DNA of 64,000 nucleotides from Pomphorhynchus laevis (Eukaryota; Acanthocephala; Palaeacanthocephala; Echinorhynchida; Pomphorhynchidae): positions 62,001 to 126,000 of the forward strand of contig WNNJ02003773.1 of the NCBI GenBank assembly GCA_012934845.2, in the 5' to 3' direction. Both the position numbers and the translations under genes were made by a program. This document shows positions 1 to 10,936 of the stretch, piece by piece. Each line of letters opens with the position of its first letter. Within the stretch, counting starts at the first letter, position 1. Below the pieces are notes generated by a model. It did no database searches and was not told where the DNA came from. It was given only the letters and a program-made list of their open reading frames with translations.

Positions 1-91
1 TATCATTCACGTGATTGCGCTAACTTTTAATTTTTAATCACATGATAAAAGGCATAATCTACAGAATATAATAATTACATGATATAATATT

Positions 92-107
92 ATTATATCA
101 TAATAAT
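92..107. repeat. target-site duplication, left copy
   Basis: 16-bp sequence identical to 2069-2084. The two flank the minus-strand LINE; the bases just outside each copy differ, which fixes the length. Confidence 0.85.
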
Positions 108-2068
108 GTAGAGGAAATTTATTAGGGCACTGCGTCTCTCGACTTGGCCAAATGAAAGAAATTAAATAAAACATTGTGCAACGACTTCATTTGAGATAAT
201 ATCAATATTTGATAGTCCACCGCTAGTTCCCAACAGGCAAAAGAAATTTAGCAGGTTTATCAGGTTAGCCGTAAACTTAACCTATCGATCTCCTTCAAAG
301 ATTTTTGCGCTAACACCGGGCACTCAAATACGTGGGATAAAGACTCACATCTATCACCACAGAAAAAACACACACACGAAACTCCACGTTTATGGACAGG
401 TATGCGAGTGCAACAAAACTTGTCGTGATATCCGTGTAAAGAAACCCTCCAAACGAGGGGGCGTTTAGAAGCACACGGAGACTGCCAACTCGTTTGCGTA
501 TTAACTGGTGAAGTGTACAGATGATGATCTAGCTTGCTAACCTTATCTGTAAAGTCTTTTTTATTTTGAATATAATGTACCGTATCTTGTGCTCCGATCA
601 TATTTCGTAAATACTCCGTACATAACTCGACTTTAGATAAAACATAAACCGCAGTTGTCGAGCACTTTGGAGAGACGCCTACAACACGCTTAATGAATCT
701 GCCTTTACATTTGTCGATCTGCGCAAAATTAGCCGTCGTGAGGTCCGTCCAGATTGCTGAAAGCGCGTACGACAAAATCGGTAGAAGCATGACATGAAAA
801 TACTGAAGAGCACCACCAAAGGAAAGCTTACCTAAACATTTAACTCGCGAAGTGGCTATGACGATTTTCGCACATTTCTTTTCGATATGAAGCTTAAAAG
901 ACCACCTACTTGTCAATAGCATCCCCAAATACGTGTATTGATTACTGAACTCTACCTTCCTGCTGTTTAAACTAATCTCGTCATGTGAGCACAATCTGCC
1001 ACCTTTACGAAACTTTACTACCTTTGTTTTATCGATATTGACTTCAATTAGATTATTTGAACAGTAGTTAGCTAGAGCAGTGGTTACGTTTTGAGCCGAT
1101 TCCAGATCTTTCGTTAGAATAACTAAGTCGTCCGCGTAAAGAACAGAACTTGAAGTTTGACATTCGTTTCTCAGATGAGACGGCAAATCATGGATATAAA
1201 CAGAGAAAAGGATAGGGCTGAGCGGATCTCCCTGCATCACACCGCGGCTAGCAATTATTGTGTCTGATGAAGTAAGTCCGTCGAAGACATTTAATGAATT
1301 GGCATAGAGGATATTGCCTAAGAGTTTCAGCATACGACCAGATATCCGGAAATCCATCGACAATTTACGGGTGAGTATTTCTCGATTAACCGAATCAAAG
1401 GCTTTTTTAAAGTCAACAAAGATAGCATATAAATGACTCTTGCGTTCGAATTGTAATAACACTTGTTCACGAACTACCTTGATTGCATCCACCGTTGATC
1501 GGTGAGGTCGGAAACCAAATTGTTCTGGCGGCAACAGATAATCACGGTGTTTCGATAATCGATTGGTTATAAGAGTGGACAAAAATTTATAGGTATGGTT
1601 TAGCAGGGCAATTCCACGGTACGAGTTGGTATCACTTATATCCCCTTTACCCTTATACATGATTTTTATTACAGCTTGCTTCCATGACACCGGCATTTGA
1701 TAACCGTATAGGATACAATTGAATAAATGTAGCCAATAACTCGATAATAAATAAAAGGAATCTTTAATTTGTTCAACACAAAGTTGGTCAGGGCCGGCCG
1801 CCTTATTATTAGACATAGAAAAGAGAGCAAGTTCCAATTCGGGCAATGAAAATGGAGCATTTAGTTGGTCATTGTCACTGTCCAAGCATGACAGTGTTAT
1901 CAGCGCATTATTACGACACATTGGGAGGTCATGTGAATTAACGAGAATATCGTTAAAGTGCTTAAACCAACGGTTCATCGGGATGCCAGAGGTACTAGCA
2001 TTGTTTTTTCTTTGCAGTTTCCAGGGGCATCGTTCTGCTTGTCGCAAGCGTTTGTATTGTCGCAAGCG
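108..2068 (-). mobile_element. 5'-truncated non-LTR retrotransposon (LINE) insertion
   Basis: The insertion is bounded by a perfect 16-bp direct repeat (ATTATATCATAATAAT) at 92-107 and 2069-2084, the expected footprint of target-primed reverse transcription. The element reads on the minus strand. Its 3' end is near 108, with an AATAAA-like stretch just inside and no poly-A tail, and its 5' end is cut off at 2068. An 11-bp direct repeat (CGCTTGCGACA on the element strand) sits at the 5' junction. Perfect flanks and an open frame suggest a young copy. The clade is not certain. Confidence 0.85.
260..2065 (-). CDS. LINE reverse transcriptase ORF, 5'-truncated but open
   Basis: About 600 codons without interruption, running from the truncation point to a stop at 260-262. 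The first codon of the open frame is TTG, so this is the C-terminal part of a longer ORF2 and not a natural start. RT landmarks in order: a YRGIALLN finger motif, FGFRPHRSTVDA, FVDFKKAFDSV (motif A Asp), GVMQGDPLSPILF (motif B) and the catalytic VLYADDLVIL (motif C), then a thumb region. Near the C-terminus a CFFCGDRCESLSHVFEC segment forms the C2HC-type knuckle common at the end of LINE ORF2 proteins. No endonuclease domain remains. It would copy LINE RNA at a nicked target. Clade assignment needs a phylogeny. Confidence 0.85.
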   Translation of the reverse strand: MRQYKRLRQAERCPWKLQRKNNASTSGIPMNRWFKHFNDILVNSHDLPMCRNNALITLSCLDSDNDQLNAPFSLPELELALFSMSNNKAAGPDQLCVEQIKDSFYLLSSYWLHLFNCILYGYQMPVSWKQAVIKIMYKGKGDISDTNSYRGIALLNHTYKFLSTLITNRLSKHRDYLLPPEQFGFRPHRSTVDAIKVVREQVLLQFERKSHLYAIFVDFKKAFDSVNREILTRKLSMDFRISGRMLKLLGNILYANSLNVFDGLTSSDTIIASRGVMQGDPLSPILFSVYIHDLPSHLRNECQTSSSVLYADDLVILTKDLESAQNVTTALANYCSNNLIEVNIDKTKVVKFRKGGRLCSHDEISLNSRKVEFSNQYTYLGMLLTSRWSFKLHIEKKCAKIVIATSRVKCLGKLSFGGALQYFHVMLLPILSYALSAIWTDLTTANFAQIDKCKGRFIKRVVGVSPKCSTTAVYVLSKVELCTEYLRNMIGAQDTVHYIQNKKDFTDKVSKLDHHLYTSPVNTQTSWQSPCASKRPLVWRVSLHGYHDKFCCTRIPVHKRGVSCVCFFCGDRCESLSHVFECPVLAQKSLKEIDRLSLRLT

Positions 2069-2084
2069 ATTATATCATAATAAT
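2069..2084. repeat. target-site duplication, right copy
   Basis: Identical to 92-107 and immediately abuts the truncated 5' end of the LINE. Confidence 0.85.
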
Positions 2085-2149
2085 ATAATAACATAATAAT
2101 ATAATAATTATATAAATATAATTAATAATATAGTAATTACATACTCGAA

Positions 2150-2369
2150 TTATGTCAATTTTATTAATTACTGTTATTTATTAGTCAATTCATAAAAATG
2201 ACGTTTATTTTTAATTTAAATTTTTTATTTTAAGTTGATTTAAATTATAGAAAATCTAAAAACAATTATTAATTTTATTATTTAATTATTAAATTTTGAT
2301 TTAGCATTATTATGTTTTGTTTATTTTATAATTATATTAAATACGTAGACTCAGTTAGCTGATTTAATT
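2150..2369 (-). repeat. Helitron-like AT-rich interspersed repeat, truncated copy
   Basis: Matches, in reverse orientation, the family best seen at 62505-62822 and 51500-52002. It carries the AAATCAGCTAACTGAGTC end (complement at 2349-2367) and the inner block with the GAATTGACTAATAAATAACA core. The GC-rich head with paired stems is missing here. Confidence 0.6.
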
Positions 2370-3430
2370 TATTAATTACTTTAGTAAACACTTGTTCAAT
2401 ATTAATTTTTGGAATGTTTCCCGATTGACATTATATTAGAGTCCGCATTGCTGAATAAAGTAATATTGTATTGTTTTATCAATTTTTATTGAATTTTTAA
2501 TTAATGAAGTGAACGTTATGTTGATTTTTAGTTGATTTTTGATTGGCAAAATCAATTTCAAATCACTGCTTCTAAAATCCTATTCTTTATTACTTTAAAT
2601 TGATTTTGATCTTTATTGCTTTTATTTATTTTAATTTTATAATTGATCTGTGGTATGTAAAATATAATTCGATAAAATATAAATTTAATACATTTTTGAG
2701 TTGAAAACTAGATCATTAGAGATTTAAGCTATTTTAGCACTTTGGAAAATAGACACAAATCCTGGAAAATTAACTGTTAACAATTAACAGTTAATTAAAA
2801 AAATACTGAATATTATGTCAAAACTTCAGAAACCTGAGGTTTCTTTGCACGAATTTTAGTTCGAGCAACTGAATCGCAAACATCGGTTACATCGGTTATT
2901 ATAAAATTCGCATACTTTTAAGCGCTTGTCTTGCAAGAGTCTTCCTAGCATACAATTACAATGTTTTTCTCATATTCTTTAGAACTCTATTGCTTTATTT
3001 ATTTTAGTTTTATGATTGATATGTGGCATGTAAAATATAAATTCAATCAGTTGGGTAAACATTTTGTTAATTTTTAGTTAATCGCCCTAAAATCAATTTC
3101 AAATGGCTGGAAATCGTAAAGTTAAACAATTGTTCAAATTGCAGTTGTAAACAATCAGATCTAAACATTTATATCTTCCAAATATTTCACAGAACTATAT
3201 TAAAATATCTTCCCTAATCTATTGTATTCCATATTGATTATACATTATAACTAATCTTTAAATACGCATTAAGATGCAACATAAAAATACAATATGTAAC
3301 TAGCAAAAATTATTGCCATCATGCACATGCATGTGGATAATGATTAATGCATACAAAATTACGCATTAATTCATTCGGTCACTTGAGGAAACTTTGGGTT
3401 AAATATAATTTATTGAAAATGCTAAATTTA
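2370..3430. other. AT-rich spacer
   Basis: No convincing coding or structural signal. Two related patches near 2590-2700 and 2980-3090 share a TTATTTTAGTTTTATGATTG-like sequence and may be old repeat copies. Confidence 0.5.
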
Positions 3431-3439
3431 AATCCGAAA

Positions 3440-4720
3440 TATCTAAATTTTGAGTTAAATAATAAATCCAAATATATGTGATTGTATTTGTTGAACTTTA
3501 TCACTGAGAATGTTTGTTCACATAAATGAGTATATCCAAAGTGTGCTAGAATTCTCGAAGCATTCCCTCCGGTGTGAAAAGTTCTCTTCTTCGAAGGAGG
3601 CATAAAAGTTTAGTAGTGAGGCTGATCTGAGGGGATCTTCTAGAAATGCGTCATACTGCAGGTCAATTAGTTACATATGAACTTCATTTGGATCATTATC
3701 TACACTACCTGCTTACATAATAAAAAATTAAAATGCCCGTTGAATAGATGTTTTATTCTCAGTAGTTGTGAAATCTTGAAATTGCCTTGAAAACATGAAA
3801 GCTTTGAATGCGGCTTGCTACTTGTGACAGTAATTGGCTGATGGTATGTTACATCTTTTAGTGTTGGCAAATGAATCATTATTTTGTCCTTCACTTGTCT
3901 TGAGATAAACTGTAACTTCTACTTGAAAGACTACAATGCACTGTACATATCATGCACAAAAAAGCACTTGCACCACGCTCATTCATTAGTACAATTAATC
4001 TACAGCCTTTATCTGAAAGCCCCGGGATGACTTCACATAAATTGTGAATCTGTTCTTTCGGGTGCCGGACAGCAATGGTAGCTGATGTCACAATGTTTCA
4101 TCTCATTTTCCTGTAAAAAACAAATTGTCTATGATTTAATGCTCCTACTATGAAGTTATCTGTTTTAGATAATGTGGGAAAATAAAATGCAAATATTTTA
4201 ATTTATTAGAATTAGGTTGTGTCACTTTATTCTTCATTATCTTTAAATGACCAATATTTTCGTAACTAAATTTGAACAACATTAGGTTGTCACACGTGTC
4301 ATATAGCCCGATTTCTGTATTAACTTGTACAAACATTAGTTTAAATAATTCATCAACAATGTTTTCTCTTTCATCGACTGCATGGACGCAAGCTCCTCGG
4401 TGACTTGAAAGTATGTAGTTATTTCACTTAAGACGGTAAGAAGCTAAGCAGGATCGCACACATCGCAGTTATCTTCCAGAGCCAGAGAAAAACAGTCAAA
4501 GTCTGCAGCTTTTTTTTCAGCTGAAACAGTTTCCAGTGATGCCATCAGACCCTACACTTCAGAGTGCGTCAAAAATGAGACGTTTTTAATCGCGTCATTT
4601 GTGAGAAATGGAAAAAACTTTTCCTAACGGTATCTACTCTGATGGGGTGAAAAGCCTTGTTATATTTGCGTTTTTACTAGAAACACATCATACACACTTT
4701 CACACAAACTGCGTTATCTT
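3440..4720 (-). pseudogene. hAT-type transposase relic (GTF2IRD2/ZBED-like)
   Basis: Translation of the minus strand gives, in several frames and in the expected order, pieces typical of the domesticated-type hAT transposases annotated as GTF2IRD2-like or ZBED-like. These are an FSLALEDNCDVCDPA segment followed by a VTEELASMQSMKEKT block (about 4350-4510), a HLPTLKDVTY block (about 3840-3880), a RSASLLNFYAS segment (about 3605-3640) and a THLCEQTFSVIKFNK motif near the C-terminus (about 3490-3530). The frame is broken by stops and shifts and residues are missing between blocks, so no intact transposase is left. Terminal repeats were not identified. It lies alone beside the 385-bp repeat array. 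Confidence 0.65.
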
Positions 4721-4769
4721 TAATTCCTGTAAAATAAGTACTTGACAGTTCATGTCTTGAACTTTTCCC

Positions 4770-7170
4770 AACAAACGCTAATTTAATTTAAAATCCTAAA
4801 TGATTTCAATTGAATTTGCTAAATGTAATAAGAGTCTTTTATTTAATCTAATTGTCAATAAAACAGACGAATCGGGTTGTCGTCAGCCAACATTAAAAAG
4901 ACCGAAATGAGAAACGTAAATATTGAATCAGTAGCTGTTAAGGTTCATCATTACTGAAATGAAGCGTACTGCTGTTTGCTTTTAGATAGGATATAAGCAA
5001 CATGCTAGATAAAAAAATAGTCATCAAAATTTGAATAATAACAATGAATACACAGGTATATGAACTTGAAATTAGGAAACAAACTATAGATGACTAGTTT
5101 GATAATAATTAATTGCAAAAATAGGAAGGTTTTTAAATTGAAGGTAGAACCTTTCCCTACTAGGCTGATTTAATTTAAAATCACAAATAATTTTAATTAA
5201 ATTTGCAGAATATAATAATAAATCTTTCATTCAATCTAATTGAAAACAAAGTAGATTAGTCGAGTGATCGTCAGCCAACATTAAAATGATCGAAGTGTGA
5301 AACTTAGGTATTGAATAAGTAGACAATAAGATCCACCGATACTGAAATGTAGCGTACTGTTGTTGGCTTATAGATAGGATTAAGGCAACGTGCAATGTCA
5401 TCAAAAAGTTCAATAGTAACAATGACTGCACAATTATATCAACTTGAAATCAGAACACAAATTGTAGATGACTAGTTTGATAATAGAAATTAATTGCAAA
5501 AATATGCAGGTTTTTAAATTGAAGGTTGCACCTTCCCAACCATTACTGATTAATAGGTACTTGATCAATAGCTAATGAGGACAACCAATACTGAAATGTA
5601 GCGTACTGTTGTTGGCTTATAGATAGGATTAAGGCAACGTGCAATGTCATCAAAAAGTTCAATAGTAACAATGACTGCACAATTATATCAACTTGAAATC
5701 AGAACACAAATTGTAGATGACTAGTTTGATAATAGAAATTAATTGCAAAAATATGCAGGTTTTTAAATTGAAGGTTGCACCTTCCCAACCATTACTGATT
5801 AATAGGTACTTGATCAATAGCTAATGAGGACAACCAATACTGAAATGTAGCGTACTGTTGTTGGCTTATAGATAGGATTAAGGCAACGTGCAATGTCATC
5901 AAAAAGTTCAATAGTAACAATGACTGCACAATTATATCAACTTGAAATCAGAACACAAATTGTAGATGACTAGTTTGATAATAGAAATTAATTGCAAAAA
6001 TATGCAGGTTTTTAAATTGAAGGTTGCACCTTCCCAACCATTACTGATTAATAGGTACTTGATCAATAGCTAATGAGGACAACCAATACTGAAATGTAGC
6101 GTACTGTTGTTGGCTTATAGATAGGATTAAAGCAACGTGCAATGTCATCAAAAAGTTCAATAGTAACAATGACTGCACAATTATATCAACTTGAAATCAG
6201 AACACAAATTGTAGATGACTAGTTTGATAATAGAAATTAATTGCAAAAATATGCAGGTATTCAAATTGAAGGTTGCACCTTCCCAACCATTACTGATTAA
6301 TAGTTACTTGATCAATAGCCAATGAGGACAACCAATACTGAAATGTAGCGTACTGTTGTTGGCTTATAGATAGGATTAAGGCAACGTGCAATGTCATCAA
6401 AAAGTTCAATAGTAACAATGACTGCACAATTATATCAACTTGAAATCAGAACACAAATTGTAGATGACTAGTTTGATAATAGAAATTAATTGCAAAAATA
6501 GGAAGGTTTTCAAATTTAAGGTTGCATCTTCCCTACTAGGGGCTGATTTAATTCAAAATCTAAAATGATTTCGATTAAATTTGCAAAATGCAAGGCGAAA
6601 TGTTTTCATTGAATCTAGTTGCCAATAAAAGCAGACAAGTCGAGTGATCGTTAGCCAGCATTAAAAGAACCGAAACGTGAAATGTAGGTATTTGATCAAT
6701 AGCTGATGAGGTCCATCAATACTGAAATGTAGCGTACTACCATTGTATTAAAGTAGCGTGCAGTGTCATCAAAAATTTTAATTGTTACAATTATTATTAG
6801 AATAAAATAGTCATCAAACTTTCAATGTTAACAATGACTGCACAATGATATTAACTTAAAATTAGGAAACAAGCTATAGATGACTAGTTTGATAGTAATC
6901 TATATACAAGTTTTCAAATTGAAGGTGCACTTTCCCCTATCATCACCTATTTTATTTCAAATCACAAATAATTTCAATACAATTTTAAAAATTTTAGACA
7001 AAAGACTTTCATTCAATCTAATTGTCAATAAAACAGAAATTTAATCGAGTAATCTTATACCAACGTTAAAAGGACCGAAATGTGAAACGTAGGTATTGGA
7101 TCAGTAGCTGATGAGGCTATAGCTTTGAAGCAAAGTGCAATGTCATCAAATATTTCAATTGTTACAATTA
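4770..7170. repeat. Tandem array of a ~385-bp repeat family
   Basis: A unit of about 385 bp recurs in the same orientation. Recognisable starts lie near 4790, 5178, 6557 and 6959, each opening with a variant of AATC-AAATGATTTCAA and containing a CGTCAGCCAACATTAAAA core and a GATGACTAGTTTGATAATA block. The second unit is expanded by the internal 249-bp amplification listed separately. Inverted relatives occur at 7675-7800 and 44630-44870. No open reading frame explains the conservation. It resembles an old dispersed repeat locally amplified into a short satellite. Confidence 0.8.
5342..6530. repeat. 249-bp tandem repeat, ~4.8 copies
   Basis: The phrase CTGAAATGTAGCGTACTG occurs at 5342, 5591, 5840, 6089 and 6338, exactly 249 bp apart. 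Copies are almost identical by eye (only a few substitutions, such as AAGG/AAAG near 6130 and TTTTT/TATTC near 6258), so the amplification is recent compared with the surrounding 385-bp family from which it arose. Confidence 0.95.
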
Positions 7171-7674
7171 TTATAAAATTATAATATTTAAATGTGATAA
7201 CATGACAAGAAGCAGTAAAAGGTTCACTTTTTTGTATAAATATAATTTTGCCAATTGACAGCATTTTAAAGTTTAAAATTTTAAGAATCAAAAGTTAAAT
7301 TAATTAACTCACTCTAAGAGGTTCTGCAGTGATCATACCAATAGAGGTTGCTCGGTGGCTAAAAACGTTTTTGGCGAATACGTATTTTTGAAGAAAATTT
7401 ACCGTTTTTGAATTATGTTCATAACTTTGTATGTTTTGAATTGTCTTCAACCTTTGCACGATTGACGCCAGCTAAGTTGCCAATCATATAAGAAAATTGC
7501 GGATGAGGACGACAGTCACAAAAGTTTATAAAGATTTTGTCTTTAATTTTTAGACGTTTAGGTGGAGACTAGTACACTAATTTATCTTGGTTTGTTAGAT
7601 TATCCTTGTGGTTTAGTTAAGCGATTACTAAAGTGTATCTTATTCGTTCCTTATACGGTTTTACCGAAACTCTA

Positions 7675-7800
7675 AATTAGACATCATCAGCTACTGATTC
7701 AAAATTTACGCTTCACATTTTGGTCTTTTTATGTTGACTGACGATCAATCGAATCGTCTGTGTTTTGACAACTAGTTTGAATGACCGAGTATTATTACAA
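7675..7800 (-). repeat. Inverted fragment of the 385-bp repeat family
   Basis: The reverse complement carries the family's CAGACGATTCGATTGATCGT / CAGTCAACATAAAAAGACC-like core and the CATCAGCTACTGATTC block. A decayed single copy in opposite orientation to the main array. Confidence 0.6.
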
Positions 7801-7975
7801 ATATTTATTGGAGCTGGATCAAAGAAGAGAGGAAATTATTTTTGATATCTCGCTAACTTCTGTTAGCATCTCTGGTAAATGACATTAGTTCAGATAATTT
7901 TCTGAAGATGCTAACAGAAGTTATCGAAATATCAAAAATAATTTCTTCTTTTCTTTGATCCAGATCCAATAATTA
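7800..7975. repeat. Foldback hairpin with ~75-bp arms
   Basis: The left arm (about 7800-7874) and right arm (about 7903-7975) are inverted copies: CTGGATCAAAGAAGAGAGG pairs with the complement near 7940-7963, and CTTCTGTTAGCATCT pairs with AGATGCTAACAGAAG. The loop is only about 28 nt. It could be a foldback MITE. Its GAAGATGCTAACAG half-site recurs in part at about 29360-29395. Confidence 0.75.
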
Positions 7976-8800
7976 TTTATCAATAATGGATCATCATCAA
8001 CTATTTAAAAAAGACTATTATTACATTTTACGAATTATAAATTAATGACTGCACAATTAACTTAAATTTAGAAAGCAAACTATATTGATAATGTATCAAT
8101 AATACAATAATAAAAAATTTGGAATTTAAACTATTTTTGCAATCAAACTATTGCAAAAACCAGTGAACTCACTTGAGATTGATGGACATTGTAGATACGA
8201 GTTTAACACGAGTTTAATAAGGACTCTGTCATCGAAAGCTATCATTATTTTATATTCTATAATAAATTTCTCGGGTCTATAATGTCCATCAGCCTAAAAA
8301 ATAAAATAATTTGTTTAAAAATATTTTATTTTTTGAATTTTTATTTTATAATTATATAACCATATCACTGATTTAAAAAAACAAGTAAATTAAAGATAAT
8401 ATTATTATATATAATAGTAACATAATATATTATAATGTTAATATTATTTTAATAGTAAGGCTTACTTGATAGATGAACTATTGGTCTATATATTAGTTTA
8501 TAGTAAATGTATCATCAGAGTGCGTTCGGCCTCGTTTTGTTATTCATTAGTTCATAGCTAAATAATTGTTATCTAACATTTATTCAAGGAATTGTATTTA
8601 CGAAAAGGTTAACATCTGCTAAAAGGAATCTACACCATTAACAAATAAAGGTCCTTTTTCAATTTCAAGTATATATTTTTATACAGTTGTATAGAAAGGA
8701 AGAAATATCGTTTAAGTATCAAAAGACAAATTCCGTCTTTTGATATTTTATTTAATTTTTTAAATAAAAATTAAATTAAAGAATAACTCATCTGCTCGTT
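7976..8800. other. AT-rich spacer
   Basis: Low-complexity A/T sequence with short direct echoes. No coding, RNA or clear transposon signal was seen. Confidence 0.5.
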
Positions 8801-8801
8801 G

Positions 8802-9119
8802 TCAGCTCATGACATTACCTCGCAATTTATTTTCATAGAAATTAGCGAAACTATAATAGACTGCTGTTTTTAATTCTTTATTAAATATACAAAATTTCAC
8901 CGTGTTTAATGAAATAATTACCACTGCATATTTTCTTCTTTCTCTCCTTTCAAATAATTTATTGTGGTGATTATTTGCTTTTACAGGTGATGTACCACTG
9001 TTATTTCGTCTCACAATTTCCTTTATCTTAGGATAATGTCGTCGGCGTCGACATACCGCCTGATGTCGAGGTGGATAAGTAATATAAATGTTCTGAATGC
9101 ATGTTAAAAGTAAAATCAT
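8802..9119 (-). CDS. Uncharacterised 105-codon ORF, doubtful
   Basis: An ATG-initiated 105-residue frame on the minus strand, rich in Arg/Lys/His in its first half (a CRRRRHYPK cluster) and with a hydrophobic N-terminus. No family is recognised and no neighbours support it. It is longer than most chance ORFs here, but its composition does not resemble the confident exons. It may be a chance frame or one exon of an unseen gene. Confidence 0.15.
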   Translation of the reverse strand: MILLLTCIQNIYITYPPRHQAVCRRRRHYPKIKEIVRRNNSGTSPVKANNHHNKLFERRERRKYAVVIISLNTVKFCIFNKELKTAVYYSFANFYENKLRGNVMS

Positions 9120-9565
9120 TTCTTAAAATATTATTATGGTTTCGAATCAAACGTTTTGCGGATATTTTTAAATTCAAATTGCAAATACACAATTTCTTTG
9201 AATGACGGTGACATGTTGTGAGCTATTTAATTTTCAGCAATTTAGAAAAACCATTTTTTCTCGACATCTATTAATAGTGAGCTATTGTAAATAAATCAAC
9301 TTTAATATTAAAGTGTATCCTGCTCAAAATGATAATTAAAGTGCATATGAACCATTGGACCCTTTAGCATGTGACATACTTTTAAGTATTTGGAGTAATC
9401 GATTAAGCTGAAACCGTGATATAACATAAGGATTCGGTTTTATAGTTTAATATTATACAATAGCGATCAAATAAATGTACATTTATTCTAAATATTATAA
9501 AAAAATAAAAAATGAATTTTAAAACTAAATTAATGGGTAAATTCCCAATTCCTGGCAGCAATCAG
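9120..9565. other. AT-rich spacer
   Basis: Nothing recognisable on either strand. Confidence 0.4.
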
Positions 9566-9570
9566 TAGTT

Positions 9571-9850
9571 AAAGTACTTTATGAAGGTTCTGGAGACTCT
9601 TCCGATCCAAATGCATATCGCGTCATCGCAATACTTGATCATTCTTCTCAAATTTTTCTCATCCTTGCTTTCACGTTTCCTTTCACCTATTCCGAGCAAC
9701 TCCTGCCTCCCAAACAACATGGATTTCGAAATCGACATTCGACCAGCACTGAACTAACCGAAACTCGACATACTGTTTTTACAACGATATTGTCCAATCG
9801 TCACACATGTGCAGTTTTCGTCGACTTTTCGAAAGCTTTCGATCAACCGT
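9571..9850 (+). pseudogene. CR1/L2-like LINE reverse transcriptase fragment
   Basis: The plus strand reads KVLYEGSGDSSDPNAYR, then after a shift QLLPPKQHGFRNRHSTSTEL and CAVFVDFSKAFD, i.e. the RT finger, the HGFR-S/T block and motif A in normal order. The sequence collapses soon after motif A. This is a short 5'- and 3'-truncated relic. The same general clade is seen at 14.6-15.9 kb and 59.9-61 kb. Confidence 0.75.
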
Positions 9851-9885
9851 CAACATCACATTGAAAAACTTAATTTTAAATATCC

Positions 9886-10936
9886 TCCAAAATCATTCTT
9901 TTCGCAAACGACCTGCTAATACTTTCAAATTCTAGATATTATAAAGATGTTATTATAAAAATGATTTTTATAAATAAATTTATAAGTCAATTATATCATC
10001 ATTTTGTATCCATGATTGAATACAATAATAAATAATACAATAATAGTTGTATTATATTAAATAATACAATAATAAAATATAAAATATAATATTTTATACA
10101 TATTTTATATTAAAATATGAAATATGAAATATTTAATTGCTAAATTACAAACCTTTAATTAAACTAGTTTCGTATTTCACGTATTAGAAGAAAATGTAAT
10201 AATATCTAAATAGTTTTAATAATCTCATAGAAAAAATACATTTAATTTGGATCAACAAATTTCACAATTACAATGGTTACTTATTGAATAAAATCTTTAT
10301 TAAAATTATTTCCACAGGCAAATTCTCCTATGTTTGTAAATTGAAGAGAAAGTTTAAGAGATAAATGCATTTATCAACATATCAACATAATCAGGCTGGA
10401 TCGTGTACATGACGTTGATGGAGTATTTTCTGGTTTGCGTATTGTTCTCTAATAGTGCTGATAATGTTGAGCGAGATTATTTAATAAATTATATTTTGTT
10501 TTTCTACCTGACTGTTTGAAATTGCTAAATAAAAACTTCAATCTTTTATGTAATAAACGATTTTAATTATTTGAATAGTTATATTTACTTAAAATATTTC
10601 TAGATCTTCGGAGAGTAATTAAGAATTGTTGTGCAGCGTTCAATGTAATGGAGATTGTTGCAGGAAATAATCTATCCTGGTTTATATATTTTAAATCTCA
10701 TGAATAAACCTTGAATAGAAATTGAGTAGCTCTGTGAGCTTTTTAATTAATTAATAATATCCCAATGAACACATTGAAAGATTTCGATATCATTCAATAT
10801 AAATATTAATTAAAAAATAGTATAGCGTTATTAATGTTTAATATGAACACTATTGAATGCCTACTTGATATCTAAAAAACGCGAATATGATATATTTTTA
10901 AGTTTCAAACGACTTTTCCTCTTTACTTGAAATGTC
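9886..10936. other. AT-rich spacer
   Basis: Very AT-rich, no gene or element recognised. A TATT/AATA-rich patch lies at about 10010-10140. Confidence 0.5.
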
